Part shown: in pieces, positions 49,776 through 61,494 of the stretch
How positions within the stretch are numbered: position 1 is the stretch's first letter
Layout: each line of letters opens with the position of its first letter
NCBI GenBank assembly: GCA_029449235.1
Contig: JANATG010000006.1
Coordinates: 1,054,001 to 1,118,000, forward strand
Reading direction: 5' to 3'
Length of the DNA: 64,000 nt
Source of the DNA: Linnemannia schmuckeri
Lineage: Eukaryota > Mortierellomycota > Mortierellomycetes > Mortierellales > Mortierellaceae
Made by a program: the position numbers and the translations under genes
The notes under the pieces: model-generated
Told to the model about the DNA's origin: nothing
Database searches by the model: none
The model's input: the letters and a program-made list of their open reading frames with translations, nothing else

Positions 49776-52700
49776 ATGGCCATCGCCTCCTTTTGTAACG
49801 ATCAAGATGGATGGGTAAGTCACGACCTTGTTCTCTTTCACTCTACCAATAACGCGCCATTCTATATTTTTCCTTGTTTCTCTATGATTGACTATTGTAT
49901 CCTCCTCTCTTATGCATATTGTCCATCTAGGGCCCTACTAGCGGCACCCGCGCCGACTTGACGTCTTGTATGGAGAACATCATCCTCCTCGCCCTGCCAT
50001 CGCTGGTTGGCATCGTTGCTCTTTCCGTGCGGATATTTTCCATGTGGCGAAATGGAGCACCCCACAATCTAGGTCGCACCAATGCCATCTATTGGCCATC
50101 TCAGTTCTTCACCCTTGCAAGCATCATCGCCTTGGTTGCCAGAGCTGCCGTCCTCAAGAATGAGATTTATACCCCTTCTACTATGCTCAGCACTGTTTGT
50201 ATGATGGTCGTCTGGGTAAGTAAATTGTATAGTGCAACATGGCACCAGGACATCCAACGCAAACCATCAGCCACCGCCCACCTTATTGACCACTATCCTC
50301 TTTTGTTCCTGTCCCTTTCTTTCCTTCTTTGGTGAGCCCATCATAGGCCGTCGCACTTGTGCAGAACTATTTCCAACACCAACAAGAGTTCCGGTCATCC
50401 GACTACATCTTCACGCTCTACATTTTCTCCCTCATCGGCGCCGCCATCAACATCCGCACCATGTCACTCCTGAACCAGACCCATCAAGACCAGTTCAAGG
50501 CCTTCATCTCGTTCTTTGCCTTTCTTGTTGTCGGTTTCATCGTCGAAGCATGGCCACGCGGTAGGACCCAGATCCAGCGGCAGAGCCAAGGAGGACGCTA
50601 CGAGAAGGCCAACCTCTTTTCGCGCATTTCCTTCCACTTCCTCCAGCCGATCCTCCGTGAAGGTTACAAAGGTCCACTGACAGCCAAGGATATCGAGGGC
50701 ATGATGCCTCATCGTATTAAGACCGACTTCAGTCATGAACTACTAAACGACCGGTGGCAGCGGGCGGTCACCAAGGCACATTCTCGTGACAAAAAACCCA
50801 GCCTGTTCCTCACCATTATGAAGACATACAGCTGGGGCTGGATTCCTATCATGATCTTCCGCCTGGCGGCCTCCACTTTTACCTACATCTTGCCAGTATT
50901 CCTCAACCAGATCCTGAACTTCATCGAGTCCTACTCCAGTGGTGAGCCTCAGCCGGTGTCTCTTGGAATCATTTTGGCCTTTGGGATGTTCTTTGCTTCG
51001 GTCCTGAGTGCATTCTGTGTTGGTCAGTTTTACCAAACAGCGATCAATATCGGCGTGGAAATTAGAACAGCGCTCATTGCCATGGTCTACCGCAAGTCTC
51101 TCAGGCTCTCGAATGCTGCCAAGCAGAGCAACACTGCCGGTGAAATCAGTAACCACATGTCTGTTGATGCTGAGCGATGGCTGCACGCCGTAACCTCCTT
51201 GCCCACGCTCGTCTCCATTCCGTACGTTTGACGATGCGAAGTATGCATTGATGTTTTTGAACGTTGCAGTCTGCCCCATACACTAACACTCCTTCCCCAC
51301 TCATTTTTATTCGTTTTTTATTGCGCTCTAGATACGAGATTGCCCTAGCTCTTTGGCTTTGTAAGTCCTATGTTTATGCACTCAAGCTTTGACAGCTGAA
51401 GAATGTTTACAGAATCAACCAAGCTTATTAACTATTCCTTTCTATTTTTCGTATTTAAATTTAGTGTACAACCAAATTGGATGGTCCATCTTTATCGGAT
51501 TGGTCCTGATTATCATCCTGATGTCGACCCAGGGTTTCATCGTCAAGGCTTACATGCAAGCGAAGATGAAGAAAATGGAGGCCGCTGATCATCGCATGCG
51601 CCTCATGAACGAGATCCTCGCGGGTATCAAGATCGTCAAGCTATACGGCTGGGAAGACTCGTTCAAGCAGCGTGTAACCGCCTATAGAGACGAAGAGCTC
51701 GTCAACCTCAAGTTCTTTGGCAAGCTTCAAATCTTCATGTCGACCATGTTCCAATCCCTGCCCATGGTCGCCGGTCTGATCTCGTTTTCGGTCTATGCTA
51801 CAGTCGGAGGCCCCAACTTCACCCCTGGAGAAATCACTCCTCAGAAGATTTTCGTGGCCATCTCGCTCTTTGGTCTCCTGGCAAAACCCATTGGACTCAC
51901 CGCGGGAATGATGAACGAGTCGGCTAGTGCACTGGTTTCTACGAGGAGAATTGGAAATTTCTTGCTCGCGGAGGAAATTTCTGGATGTAATACTGAAATG
52001 ATTAAGCAGATGCCTGACGATCTCAATATCCCGGTGGTTGAGATTAAGGATGGCGTGTTTGCATGGGATCTCGAAGGTCATGAGGATGAGTCCGAAGCTG
52101 AGGGCAGGAAGGACTCGATACCAGAGGACAAGGACACACTACCCGAAGATGAAGCGGCCTCTAAGGAGAGAGGTCCAACATTGACCAAAATCAACCTGGA
52201 GTTCAAGCAAGGAGAGCTGGTAGCGATCGTCGGTCGAGTCGGTCAAGGAAAGTCATCGTTGTTGAGCGCCATTATTGGAGACATGTACAAGCACCAAGGA
52301 TCGGTCCGCGTCTACGGAAGGGTGGCTTATGTCCCCCAGCAGGCATGGATCCTCAACGCCACGGTTCGCGACAACATTCTCTTCGGCAATGCCTTTGACC
52401 AAGCTCGTTATGACCTTGTGCTGATGGTCTGCGGACTCTTGCCTGACATCGAGATGCTTCCAGCAGGCGATCAGACAGAGATCGGTGAACGCGGCATTAA
52501 CCTCTCGGGTGGTCAAAAGCAGCGTGTCTCTCTTGCCCGTGCCGCCTACGACGACGCCGACCTTTACCTCTTGGATGATCCCCTGAGTGCCGTTGATGCA
52601 CATGTCGCTCAGCATCTCTGGAAGAACCTCCTTAGTCCTAACGGACTTCTCAAGAACAAGACTCGCATTCTCGTCACTCATGCAGTTCAGTTCCTCGGAG

Positions 52701-53945
52701 ACGCCGATCGCATTGTTGTCCTCAAGGACGGTCAAGTCAGCGAAACTGGCCAGTATCAGGAGCTTATGGATGCCGGCCGGTCATTTTATCAACTCATCAA
52801 GGAGTACTCTGTCAACCACCGCCATCATCGCCACCACAAGAAGAACAAGGATATTGACGGCATTGCGGAGGAGAGTTCTGAGCTGGAGTCTGATGCTTCG
52901 ACTCAGAACGGAGACGAAGTTGGACCCGATGCTGCCGCTGTGAAGGACAATAAGGGCGAGTTGGTCGCAGAGGAGAAGATGGTCGAGGGAAGCGTCTCGT
53001 GGAGTGTGTATATCAAGTACGTCAAATCAACTTCCTACAAGTATGCCCTGACGGTTGTTGGTCTCTACGTACTGGTCCAGAGTATTCATATTGGCTCCAA
53101 CATCTGGCTCAAGTACTGGGTCACCAACTCTGCCTCGGGAAGCCTCACCCTCTCTGGATATCTCGGAATCTACGCCGCCTTTATTGTCGCCTTTGTCCTG
53201 TTGAATATCTTGGTGACCTACTTTGCCATGGTCTTGGCCATTGTCCGTGCCGCAAGACGTCTTCACGAGCGATTGCTGGACAAGGTTCTTCGTTTGCCAA
53301 TGTCCTTCTTTGACACCACCCCTCTTGGTCGTATTGTCAACCGGTTCTCCAGCGACATTCTGAGTGTCGATGAGATGATCCCCTGGAACGCTTTCCACAC
53401 CGTCATGTGTACCTTCTCCGTTATTGCGACCATAATCGTCATTGCCTTGAACACTCCCATCTTCTTGGCCGTCATCCCCTTCCTGGTGATCATCTATGGT
53501 CTCGTTCAAGCCTACTACGTCCGTTCGTCGAGAGCCCTAAAGCGAATCGACTCTGTCACAAAGTCGCCCATCTACCAGCATTTTAGCGAGACCTTGACTG
53601 GAGTCACCACCATCCGCGCCTTGGATGCTAGCAAGCGATTCATTGCCGAGAATGCTGCCAAGGCCGATGTGTCGGCTAACGCCTACTTTGCTTGGGTTGT
53701 TACCAACCGCTGGCTGCAGATCCGTCTGGAGTGTCTGGGATCGGTGATTGTTCTTGCAGCTGCCCTCTTTGCCGTCTTGGGTCGCGACACTCTGAATCCG
53801 GCTAGTGCTGGTCTTGCTCTTTCGTATGCCATGGGTGTCACTCAAGATATTGTTTGGCTCGTGAGCGCCCTCTGTGATCTCCAAAAGTAAGTTTTGACTT
53901 TGTTTTCATTTTGTTCTGCTACATACCTTTGCTTCCATATTTTTT

Positions 53946-53983
<38 letters not shown>

Positions 53984-54979
53984 GTGCGCATTCTAACGGT
54001 GCCTTCTTTGGATTTTTACTTTTGTTTCTCCTCTAGTCAATTGGTGTGCGTGGAGCGCATTGAGGAGTATTCCAGCAAGAACCCAGAGGCTCCTGCCCAG
54101 ACATATGTCGCCTTGCCCAAGGACTGGCCCCAGGCTGGTCAGATCGAGTTCCGCAACTACTCGACGCGTTACCGTGAGGGACTCGATTTGGTGATCAGAA
54201 ACATAGGTTTCACAATCCAGCCCACAGAGAAAGTCGGCATCGTCGGTCGCACGGGTGCAGGAAAATCATCTCTGACACTCGCATTGTTCAGAATCATCGA
54301 GGCAGCCAACAGCCACTGGGCCAAGGCTAGCCATAGCGGCGCTGATATGGATGCTGAATTGGACGCCAAGAAGGACGCCGTGGCTGTTTTGGAGAAGGTG
54401 CAGGTGGAAGAGGACGGTGGATCGATCTTGATTGATGGCGTGGACATTTCGACCATTGGATTGAAGGACCTCCGTCAACACCTCGCCATTATCCCTCAAG
54501 AGCCCATTTTGTTTGTTGGTACTGTTCGCGATAATCTCGACCCCTTTGAGGAGATGCAGGATGAAGATCTGTGGGAAGCCCTCGAGCGTGCTCATTTGAA
54601 GGATCACATTGCTTCTCTTGAGGGAGGACTCTCCTTTAAGGTGTCGCAAAACGGCGACAACTTTTCGGTGGGTCAGCGATCGCTGATCTGTCTGGCTCGT
54701 GCGCTCCTCCGCAAGACCAAGATCCTTGTGCTGGACGAGGCGACGGCTGCGGTGGATGTGGAGACAGACGAGCTCATTCAGAAGACGATCAGGAGCGAGT
54801 TCAAGGACCTGACGATCCTGACGATTGCGCATCGTATCAAGACGGTCATGGACTCTGATAAGATCCTGGTTCTTGAGAAGGGACGCGTCGAGGAGTTTGA
54901 GGCCCCGACGGTACTTTTGCAGCGACCTGATTCTCTTTTCTATAACCTTGCTCACCAAGCTGGCGAGATCAAGCTCTAA
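49776..54979 (+). CDS. ABCC/MRP-type ABC transporter (Ycf1-like, full length with TMD0)
   Basis: Seven exons: 49776-49814, 49931-50215, 50347-51221, 51332-51360, 51465-53886 and 54037-54979 plus the split noted at 51221/51332 (six introns counting none other; total six exons), 1530 aa. Start MAIASFCNDQDGW splices to GPTSGTRADLTSC, the N-terminus usual for fungal MRPs. Seen: TMD0 and linker, TMD1, NBD1 with Walker A GRVGQGKSS (about 665), signature LSGGQKQ (about 755) and Walker B LYLLDD; TMD2; NBD2 with Walker A GRTGAGKSS (about 1286), signature FSVGQ (about 1426) and Walker B LVLDEA. The family exports or sequesters glutathione, glucuronide and metal-thiol conjugates, often into the vacuole. 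The intron at 53887-54036 contains a 33-T tract. AATAAA at 55032. Confidence 0.93.
53950..53982. repeat. Poly(T) tract inside an ABC transporter intron
   Basis: About 33 T residues between donor 53887 and acceptor 54036. Confidence 0.95.
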
Positions 54980-55226
54980 TCTCTTGTTCGTCATATTTTC
55001 ATCATCTTCCCTTACTTTATTCTCTGCCCCTAATAAATTTGCATGCAGTTCTCTGTCTCCCTTTTCTACTTTTCTTTTCTTTGACACACCACTTCATCTC
55101 TTTTTTTTTGTTGATTCTTTTCTTTCTCTTACATCACCAACACCACAGCACGCATTCACAAACTAGCACTTTCATTCCCAACAACTCACACATTCATCCT
55201 TCTAAACTCATCACCTCTTTTTCCTA

Positions 55227-56359
55227 ATGGCATCAAAGTACGCGCTCAAAGTCGGATCGCGATCCATTCCCCTTGTCGCAGTCCATGACAAGATCAACCT
55301 CAAGCAGGTCTCTGAGTTCAAGCCCCTGCTGGCCTGGGCCAAGAACCTTTCCAAGGAGGAAGAGCAAGCCGCCAAAGACAACACTACTGGAGAACCTCCA
55401 GTTAGGGTCGAGAAGGTCGAGATCAAGAATGTCGATTATTTTGGATCAAAAATTGGATTTGTTAACCTGGCTGTTGATGCCCAGCTGACAGAGACTGGAA
55501 AAAAGCCTCCTGGGCTCGTCTTTATGGTAACGTAGAGGGTAGTGACGGATGCTCAAGGAAGGACGACACGAAGGACGTAGTAATGTCTAGTCTTACTAAC
55601 TACGGCTCTGCTTGTTTCTCTATTTCCGATTTCTGTATTTCCAGCGTGGCGGAGCGGTCGCTGTGTTGCTGATTATTAAGACGACAAGCCCTTCAGGCGA
55701 AGCCTTAGAACACATTGTCCTGACAAAGCAACCTCGTCTCTCGATCCCTTCGTTCGATTTCCCAGAGATCCCTGCAGGGATGCTTGACGGCAGTGGTGAC
55801 TTTGTGGTAACCTTACTTTCTACATTGTTTTGCATTTGTGGTTACGTAACCTCCGTCAACAGTATTCTTAATTTCATTATCTGTTCGTTTTTGCAACACA
55901 CAGGGCAAGTGTGCGGAGGAGCTGAAGGAGGAGTGCGGGATCACTTTGGACCACAACTCATTGATCGACATGACCGAATTGGCCTATGGCGACAAGTGGG
56001 ATGGAGTGTACCCCTCTGCTGGAGGATGCGACGAGTTCCTGCGTCTCTTTGTCTGCTTCATCGGTAAATTTTTATTTTCAGGGTTGCTTGCTGTCCAGTT
56101 GGCCTCCTTTTTTGATGCTTAAATACAAGGCTCACATTTTTGCATCTTCCTTTTGATTTTTTTTCTGTGGAATGATGTAGACAAGGAGTGGAATGAACTG
56201 AAAGAGCTGGAGGGTCGATTGGGAGGATTGAGAGACGACGGTGAGAGCATCTCGATGACTTTGGTGGCTTTGAAGGATGCCTACAAGGCCGCACCCGATG
56301 CAAAGCTCCTCAGTTCGCTGGCCCTCTTCAACGCCCTCAAGGCCGATGGTAAGCTTTAG
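55227..56359 (+). CDS. NUDIX hydrolase, ADP-sugar pyrophosphatase-like (NUDT14/AtNUDX14 type)
   Basis: Exons 55227-55526, 55645-55806, 55904-56063 and 56181-56359; 266 aa. Family role: hydrolysis of nucleoside diphosphate sugars such as ADP-ribose or ADP-glucose. Seen: RGGAVAVLL strand, EIPAGMLD before the Nudix box, and the box itself GMLDGSGDFVGKCAEELKEE, with CGI after it. Compared with the consensus GX5EX7REUXEEXGU, the first Glu is Gly (common in the NUDX14 type) and the Arg of RE is Glu, while the EE pair that binds metal is kept. The C-terminus ends ADGKL at a TAG; a GTAAGC there could also be a donor, so a longer tail is possible. AATAAA at 56409. Convergent with the GST. Confidence 0.85.
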
Positions 56360-56511
56360 TTCTCTCTCATACTTTGTTACATCTGCTACAGCAAATTTCC
56401 CACAATCCAATAAAAAAATAAACTTGAATAGATATCATACGTGCTGTTCAAATGGGAATACACATGTACAGAGTTAACGTCAAGAATCAAAAGATGGCAT
56501 GGAAATGCTAT

Positions 56512-57605
56512 TTACGCGGTTAGCTTGCCAAAGGCAGCAATGGGGTCGACGAAGAAGGCTTTGGTAGAGGCGGCGAGTTTCTTGGCCTCGTCACTGTTCT
56601 TCCATTGATGCATCTTGGGGTCATTCTCGACGGTCTCCTTCAATTTGATCAGAGCGGGAGCTTGGCTAATGATTTCCATCAGTTCAGTTCTCCAGGGTTG
56701 GAGAGAGAAGTCATTGATAAGATTCGCAGTGCGGATATCAGCCAGCGACATCTAATTTGGATAAAGCGTGAGGTTGAAGTAGCTAAGGTCGGAGGCTGCG
56801 TAGCAAAACCAATCAAAAAGAGCAGCACAGCACGGAGGGGAGAGGTACCTTGTTGCCGAGGTAGTGATCATTGTTGCCGTTCTCCAAGAGGTGGCGTTCA
56901 TGGGTCTTGACCCAATGCGCCAACCGTTTGGTTTTGAAGACCTCCAAATTCTTCTCGCGGACCTCGGGCATGTTCCACACGACAGCGGCCAAATAGTTGG
57001 AATAGAGCCATGCAGACGAGCACTGGAAAGAGCGAATAAGATTCTCTTCATACTCGTTATCGCCCATCAGGCCAAAGTGTTTGGCCAAGTAGTTCTCGAT
57101 CGCGTTTGTCTCTGGAATCACTACTTGCTATGTATAGGGGAGAGTAGAAGGAACAAGAGCAATCGGTAAGAAACAAGGAAAGAGGTGATGTCGAGGCGGA
57201 ATATTATTATTGCTTAAGTGTAGTAGCATTTGTGTGTGGCGTACCTTGTCACCCTTGTTGATATACAAGACGGGAAGTTATCCAAACGGCGTTTTGTCCC
57301 TCTCCTCTAACCAGTTCTACGATCATCAAAACGGAGACACGCTGTTAACTTCAGTGCCCTTCATACACGCATCAAATACGATTGTCAAAAGATTTTCAAA
57401 AAACACCAGATAAGATTTGTACCTGAGGAGAGACTCCCTCCCAGTTGGCTCCACCGTAGATGAGCAAATCGCGACTGGTCTGACCCCGGGCATCAAGAGG
57501 GAAGTAGAGAAGACGGAAAGACTCTGGATGGGCCATCACCTGGGCCAACTCGGAGGAAGGAGTCGTTCTGTTGATCTGGGCAGCGTTGGGCGTTGAGTGT
57601 ACCAT
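56512..57605 (-). pseudogene. Sigma-type glutathione S-transferase with in-frame stop
   Basis: Four exons are clear: 57605-57423, 57316-57245, 57127-56849 and 56751-56512, all joined in phase 0. Seen: FRLLYFPLDARGQTSRDLL with a likely catalytic Tyr, the thioredoxin-like QVVIPETNAIENYLA segment, and the helical C-terminal domain. In exon 2 the conserved FGQLPVL block reads FG-stop-LPVL: TAA at 57280-57278 where CAA (Gln) is expected. Everything else is intact, so this is either a recent pseudogene, a sequencing error, or an exon skipped in some transcripts (it is 72 nt and phase 0, but skipping would remove part of the glutathione site). If functional it would conjugate glutathione to electrophiles or isomerise prostanoid-like substrates. 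Confidence 0.75.
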
Positions 57606-57954
57606 AATGAACTTGGAGAATGAGGAGAGGGAAAAGGCGGTGCGTAGGGAGCTAGAGAGGCGGGGATAGGGTTAAGGGAGAGTTGAAAAGAAGTTGGAAG
57701 GGAAGGGCGTCGCCTTGTCTTTATGTAGTGAATTGAGGTAGGTGTGAATACTCGATGGTCAGTGCCACCTAGGCGGGCGGCGTTTCGAGATTGCTTTTGG
57801 GAGTCGTAGTCCAGATGGAACGAATGAATAGCTGGGTCCAAAACAAGTACATGACGAAGTAAGCAGCGCAGTCGACGTGGGTTCACACTTTTTTCCCATG
57901 CTAATAAAAAAACAACAACAATGAAGCAACCACCGTTGTCCAAAGATTTTATTT
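57606..57954. promoter_or_regulatory. GST promoter / DGCR6-like 3' flank
   Basis: 349 bp between two minus-strand genes. AATAAA on the minus strand (57953-57948) lies immediately after the upstream gene's stop. No defined promoter element recognised. Confidence 0.5.
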
Positions 57955-59457
57955 TTAAGTCTGGAGCATATCCTCCAATAGTCGAAGGACTCTAATCTGT
58001 GCTGCAATCTTGCTAGCATCCTGTGTGGCTGACATCAGGGGCACACCAGCCCGGGTCAGTGATTCCTGAACTAGTGTAATCTCTTTATCCATGGTCCGGA
58101 CGACTCTTTGATCAAACCTGTTGAGTTCTTCACGGTGCGCAGACTTTGTTCGCTGCATCTCGTTCTCTACATTCACGCCCATGATCTCGCTTTTGTGAAA
58201 GAGTAATGGAGCAAAAAAGTAAAGCAGAGAGACAAGGGAACAAGAAGGATGGAGCATATGAGAGAAGTACATGTTAAAGAATACATGAATTGAGGACATA
58301 ACGTCGTATTCGATTGATCAAAAAAGTTCAAAAACGAAAACAGATTGATTCGACAATACAGAGGCATACCTGGCTTGGATTTTAACAAGGTCGCGTTTGT
58401 GCTTATTCAGGAGCTCCTCTCGATCTTCGTAAAGCGATCGTTCGGTTTTTGTCTATTTTTGCAAGTCATAGGCACCTCGACGCGTAAGTCCTAGACGTCC
58501 TGGCGACATTTAATTCCTTCGCATGTCATCAAATTGTAAAGTGAGGTGTGCACTCACCTGTCTGGAACGTAATCGTTTGATCTCGTTCAAAAGAGACGAC
58601 CCGTTTTGACCGTCCGACTCGGCCAAAGCGGCGAGCTTCTTGAGTAATTGTGGCGTGATCTTTCCACTACTGAAATCTTCCGCTTTCTCCTCCTGAGGCG
58701 GTTGTTGGATAGAGAGGGAAGCAGGGGGAGGATGATGTCCTAATCCTGGTTGTAATAAATGCGATTGTGATGGGATACCAGGCGGTAGTACAAACTGTTG
58801 TGGCTGTGGCGGAGATATTGGCACATAAGGAGGATACGTTGATGGTGTGGATGCTGCTATTGATACTAAAGGTGGTGGTGTTCCTTTTGTCTGTTGCAAC
58901 TCCTTCAAAAGCGCGCCGATGGCAGCATTCGAATTGTTTGGAGTCCTGTAGTCGTGAGTTTGTAGGATGCCTGGCTGTGCGTGCGTAATGTCTTGAGAAT
59001 AGCCTTGTGACGGAGACTGTTGGTAGTGATTTGGTGTAAAGTAAGGTTGAGACTGCGACTGGTTTGATGATGGTCCTGACTGAGAAAACGGTTGTTGCCA
59101 TTGGCTTGTTGGTTGCTGCTTTTGCTGTTGATGTTGCCGTGAGTACGCCAGAATAGCCTCGTCAGATATGTATCCTGGCGTGGTGGCCAAATTGGCCAAC
59201 AGTTGTGCAGCACTGGCTCCAATTCCCTGTGATTGTGTTGGCGTGAACCCTTGGTTGCCTCCTGGTGTCACTATAGGCATTACTGCCTGTTGCTGTTGCT
59301 GCTGTTGCGGCGGAGGTGTAGGAGTCACTGGAACAAAAGGCGCGTTCATGGGTTGGTAGAACTTTGACATGAGTGAGGATGACGAAGTCGAGGAAGTAGA
59401 GGCAGGGTTCGAGGACCCAAGCTGTTGACCGCTTCCTAATGTGCTTCTCCCGCTCAT
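57955..59457 (-). CDS. DGCR6/gonadal-family protein with Q/P-rich N-terminus
   Basis: Exons 59457-58558, 58452-58370 and 58189-57955; 405 aa. The first 250 residues are Gln/Pro/Ser-rich with no fold visible. The last 150 are helical and charged: KITPQLLKKLAALAE, TKTERSLYEDREELLNKHKR, then ELNRFDQRVVRTMD, LTRAGVPLMSAT and IRVLRLLEDMLQ. The order T(E)KSLY, FDxxV, LxxAGVP-x-T and a closing Leu-rich helix matches the C-terminal part of metazoan DGCR6 and Drosophila gonadal proteins as I know them. The molecular role of that family is poorly defined. Assignment rests on motif resemblance alone. The alternative is a fungal-specific coiled-coil protein. Divergent from the proteasome gene. Confidence 0.65.
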
Positions 59458-59893
59458 GTTTTACTGCTTCTATGATTGGTGGTGATGTTGTTGGTGATGC
59501 TGCTTCTGTCCTTTTTCCTGGTGAGCTCTTTTTAACTAGCAAATTACTACGTATTAGTATCAGAGAGAGTCGCATCCACAAGGACTAAATTTCCTCGCAA
59601 GAAGTGACTGCGACACTTCCCTCCCCTTTCCCAGCAACGCGCGTCCACTTTTTCGTATGTCTTTTGTGCAGTCGTCGACAGGTCGCACCTCCAGTTCAGT
59701 TCGAGGTTGAAAAGGAAAAGAAGCGTGGACCTGGGTTACGTTCGCATCTGTCCCCCACTGCTTCCTCTTTTTCTTTCTTTTTTCTTTTTTCTCGCTGCTT
59801 TAAACCAACTCAACAGAAAAAACCAACCAACTCAGCACAAGCCAGCAAGCCAACCAAATCAACACTCACAACACCAACAAGAACACTCTCACA
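59458..59893. promoter_or_regulatory. Divergent promoter, DGCR6-like / proteasome alpha6
   Basis: 436 bp between two divergent starts. No clear match to a proteasome-associated control element (GGTGGCAAA) was found. CAAC-rich leader next to the proteasome start. Confidence 0.5.
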
Positions 59894-61352
59894 ATGGTAT
59901 GACGACGACACCACTCTTCCAAGGAGAACCCCTGATTGCATTACCTACCATTGTCATGCATCCGGCTGTCAAACACAACGCGCTTCTTTGGGAAATGAAA
60001 ATGTCAAAGGGCAATATCATTCAATAAGCACTAACTGCTGCTATAATGTTACATCCCTTGAATAACAAAAAAAAAAAAAAATAGTTCCGCAACCAATACG
60101 ACAACGATATCTCGACCTGGTCTCCACAGGGTCGCCTCCACCAGATTGAATACGCCCTCGAGGCCGTCAAGCAAGGTTCTGCCTCGGTCGGTCTCCGGTC
60201 CAACACCCACGTTGTCCTCTTGGCCCTGAAGGTTCGTCTTGAAAGACTCGTTACAATCGAGTCATAGCACAACCGAAACGTTTGCGTCAATTGGCGGAGA
60301 AAAGGCGAATCGATTAAGAAACGCGAGCCAAACAGATAAACTAACCATGTCGCGTATCATTCAAAACAATATAGCGTTCCTCGGGAGAATTGGCCTCGCA
60401 TCAGCAAAAGTTGTTCAGGATCGACAACCATATGGGCATTGCTATTGCCGGTCTCGTCTCAGACGCGCGTGTTCTGAGGTATGCAGCGAGACGACGCACA
60501 TGATTACAGGATTGGATTGACTCCATTGCAGGATGATCGTTATTGCCCTGTTTACTGATACATCACGTCCATGTGTATGTTTGACAATAGCAATTTCATG
60601 AGAACCGAATGTATGAAGTCTAAGATGATGTACGACCGTCCCATGCCCGGAAGCAGACTTGTCTCTTTGATTGGCGATAGTAAGTGTCTTAAACACGGGT
60701 GCAATAGAATACCTCGATTCCCATCCTATCCTCAAGCCTTTTATCCCCAACTTGACTCAGAACAGATTCTTTAACTCCTTCATTGCAATGCCATCGTTTT
60801 TTTTAATAGAGGCGCAGATTAACACTCAGAACTATGGACGTCGCCCTTACGGTGTCGGTTTGTTGGTTGGAAGCTACGACGAGGACACTGGACCTCACCT
60901 GTACGAGTGCTTGCCCAACGCCAACTGTCTGGAATACTTTGCCATCAGTATTGGCGCCAAGAGCCAGAGTGCAAAGACATATCTGGAGAAGTTTGCAAAG
61001 GACTTCGGCGAGAGTAAGTTCGCCATTTCGTGCATCGCGAAAAAGACCCATCTTTTAATGCAAGCAATTCGCTTGTCTCTTTCAGATAATTAACTCCTTT
61101 TTCTTGTTCTTTTTCATAGCTGATGTTGATGCATTGATTATGCATGGTCTTCACGCCTTGCGTGAGACTCTTCAGCAGGACAAGGAGCTCAACATCAACA
61201 ACTGCTCGATCGGTGTTGTTGGAAAGGGACAGGACTGGCACTTGATTGAGGGCGATCGCCTGAAGGCCTACTTGGATCAATTAGAGGCTGGCGCCGCCCC
61301 AGCTGCAAGCGCAGAGGACCTGCCCCAGGGAGAGGCCATGGACACCGAGTAA
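59894..61352 (+). CDS. pre5: 20S proteasome subunit alpha6 (PSMA1/Pre5)
   Basis: Exons 59894-59896, 60085-60231, 60375-60478, 60591-60679, 60810-61013 and 61120-61352; 259 aa. It is a structural subunit of the outer proteasome ring. Seen: MFRNQYDNDISTWSPQGRLH with the alpha-type motif, HQIEYALEAVKQGSASVGL, LFRIDNHMGIAIAGLVSDAR, YGRRPYGVGLLVG and the IGAKSQSAKTYLEKF helix, with an acidic tail. The order and spacing match alpha6 best. The first exon is only ATG, followed by a 188-nt intron with GTATGA donor and AATAG acceptor. AATAAA at 61430. Confidence 0.93.
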
Positions 61353-61494
61353 AAGAAAAACATCATCACTTTTCTCGACAGAACAGGACAGGGAGGGGAA
61401 GTTCAATTTGTGAAAATTTTGGATTAAAAAATAAAGAGCCGTTGTTTATGCAAGGGTAGAAATACAGATCAAAACAAACAAAGTATATATGATA

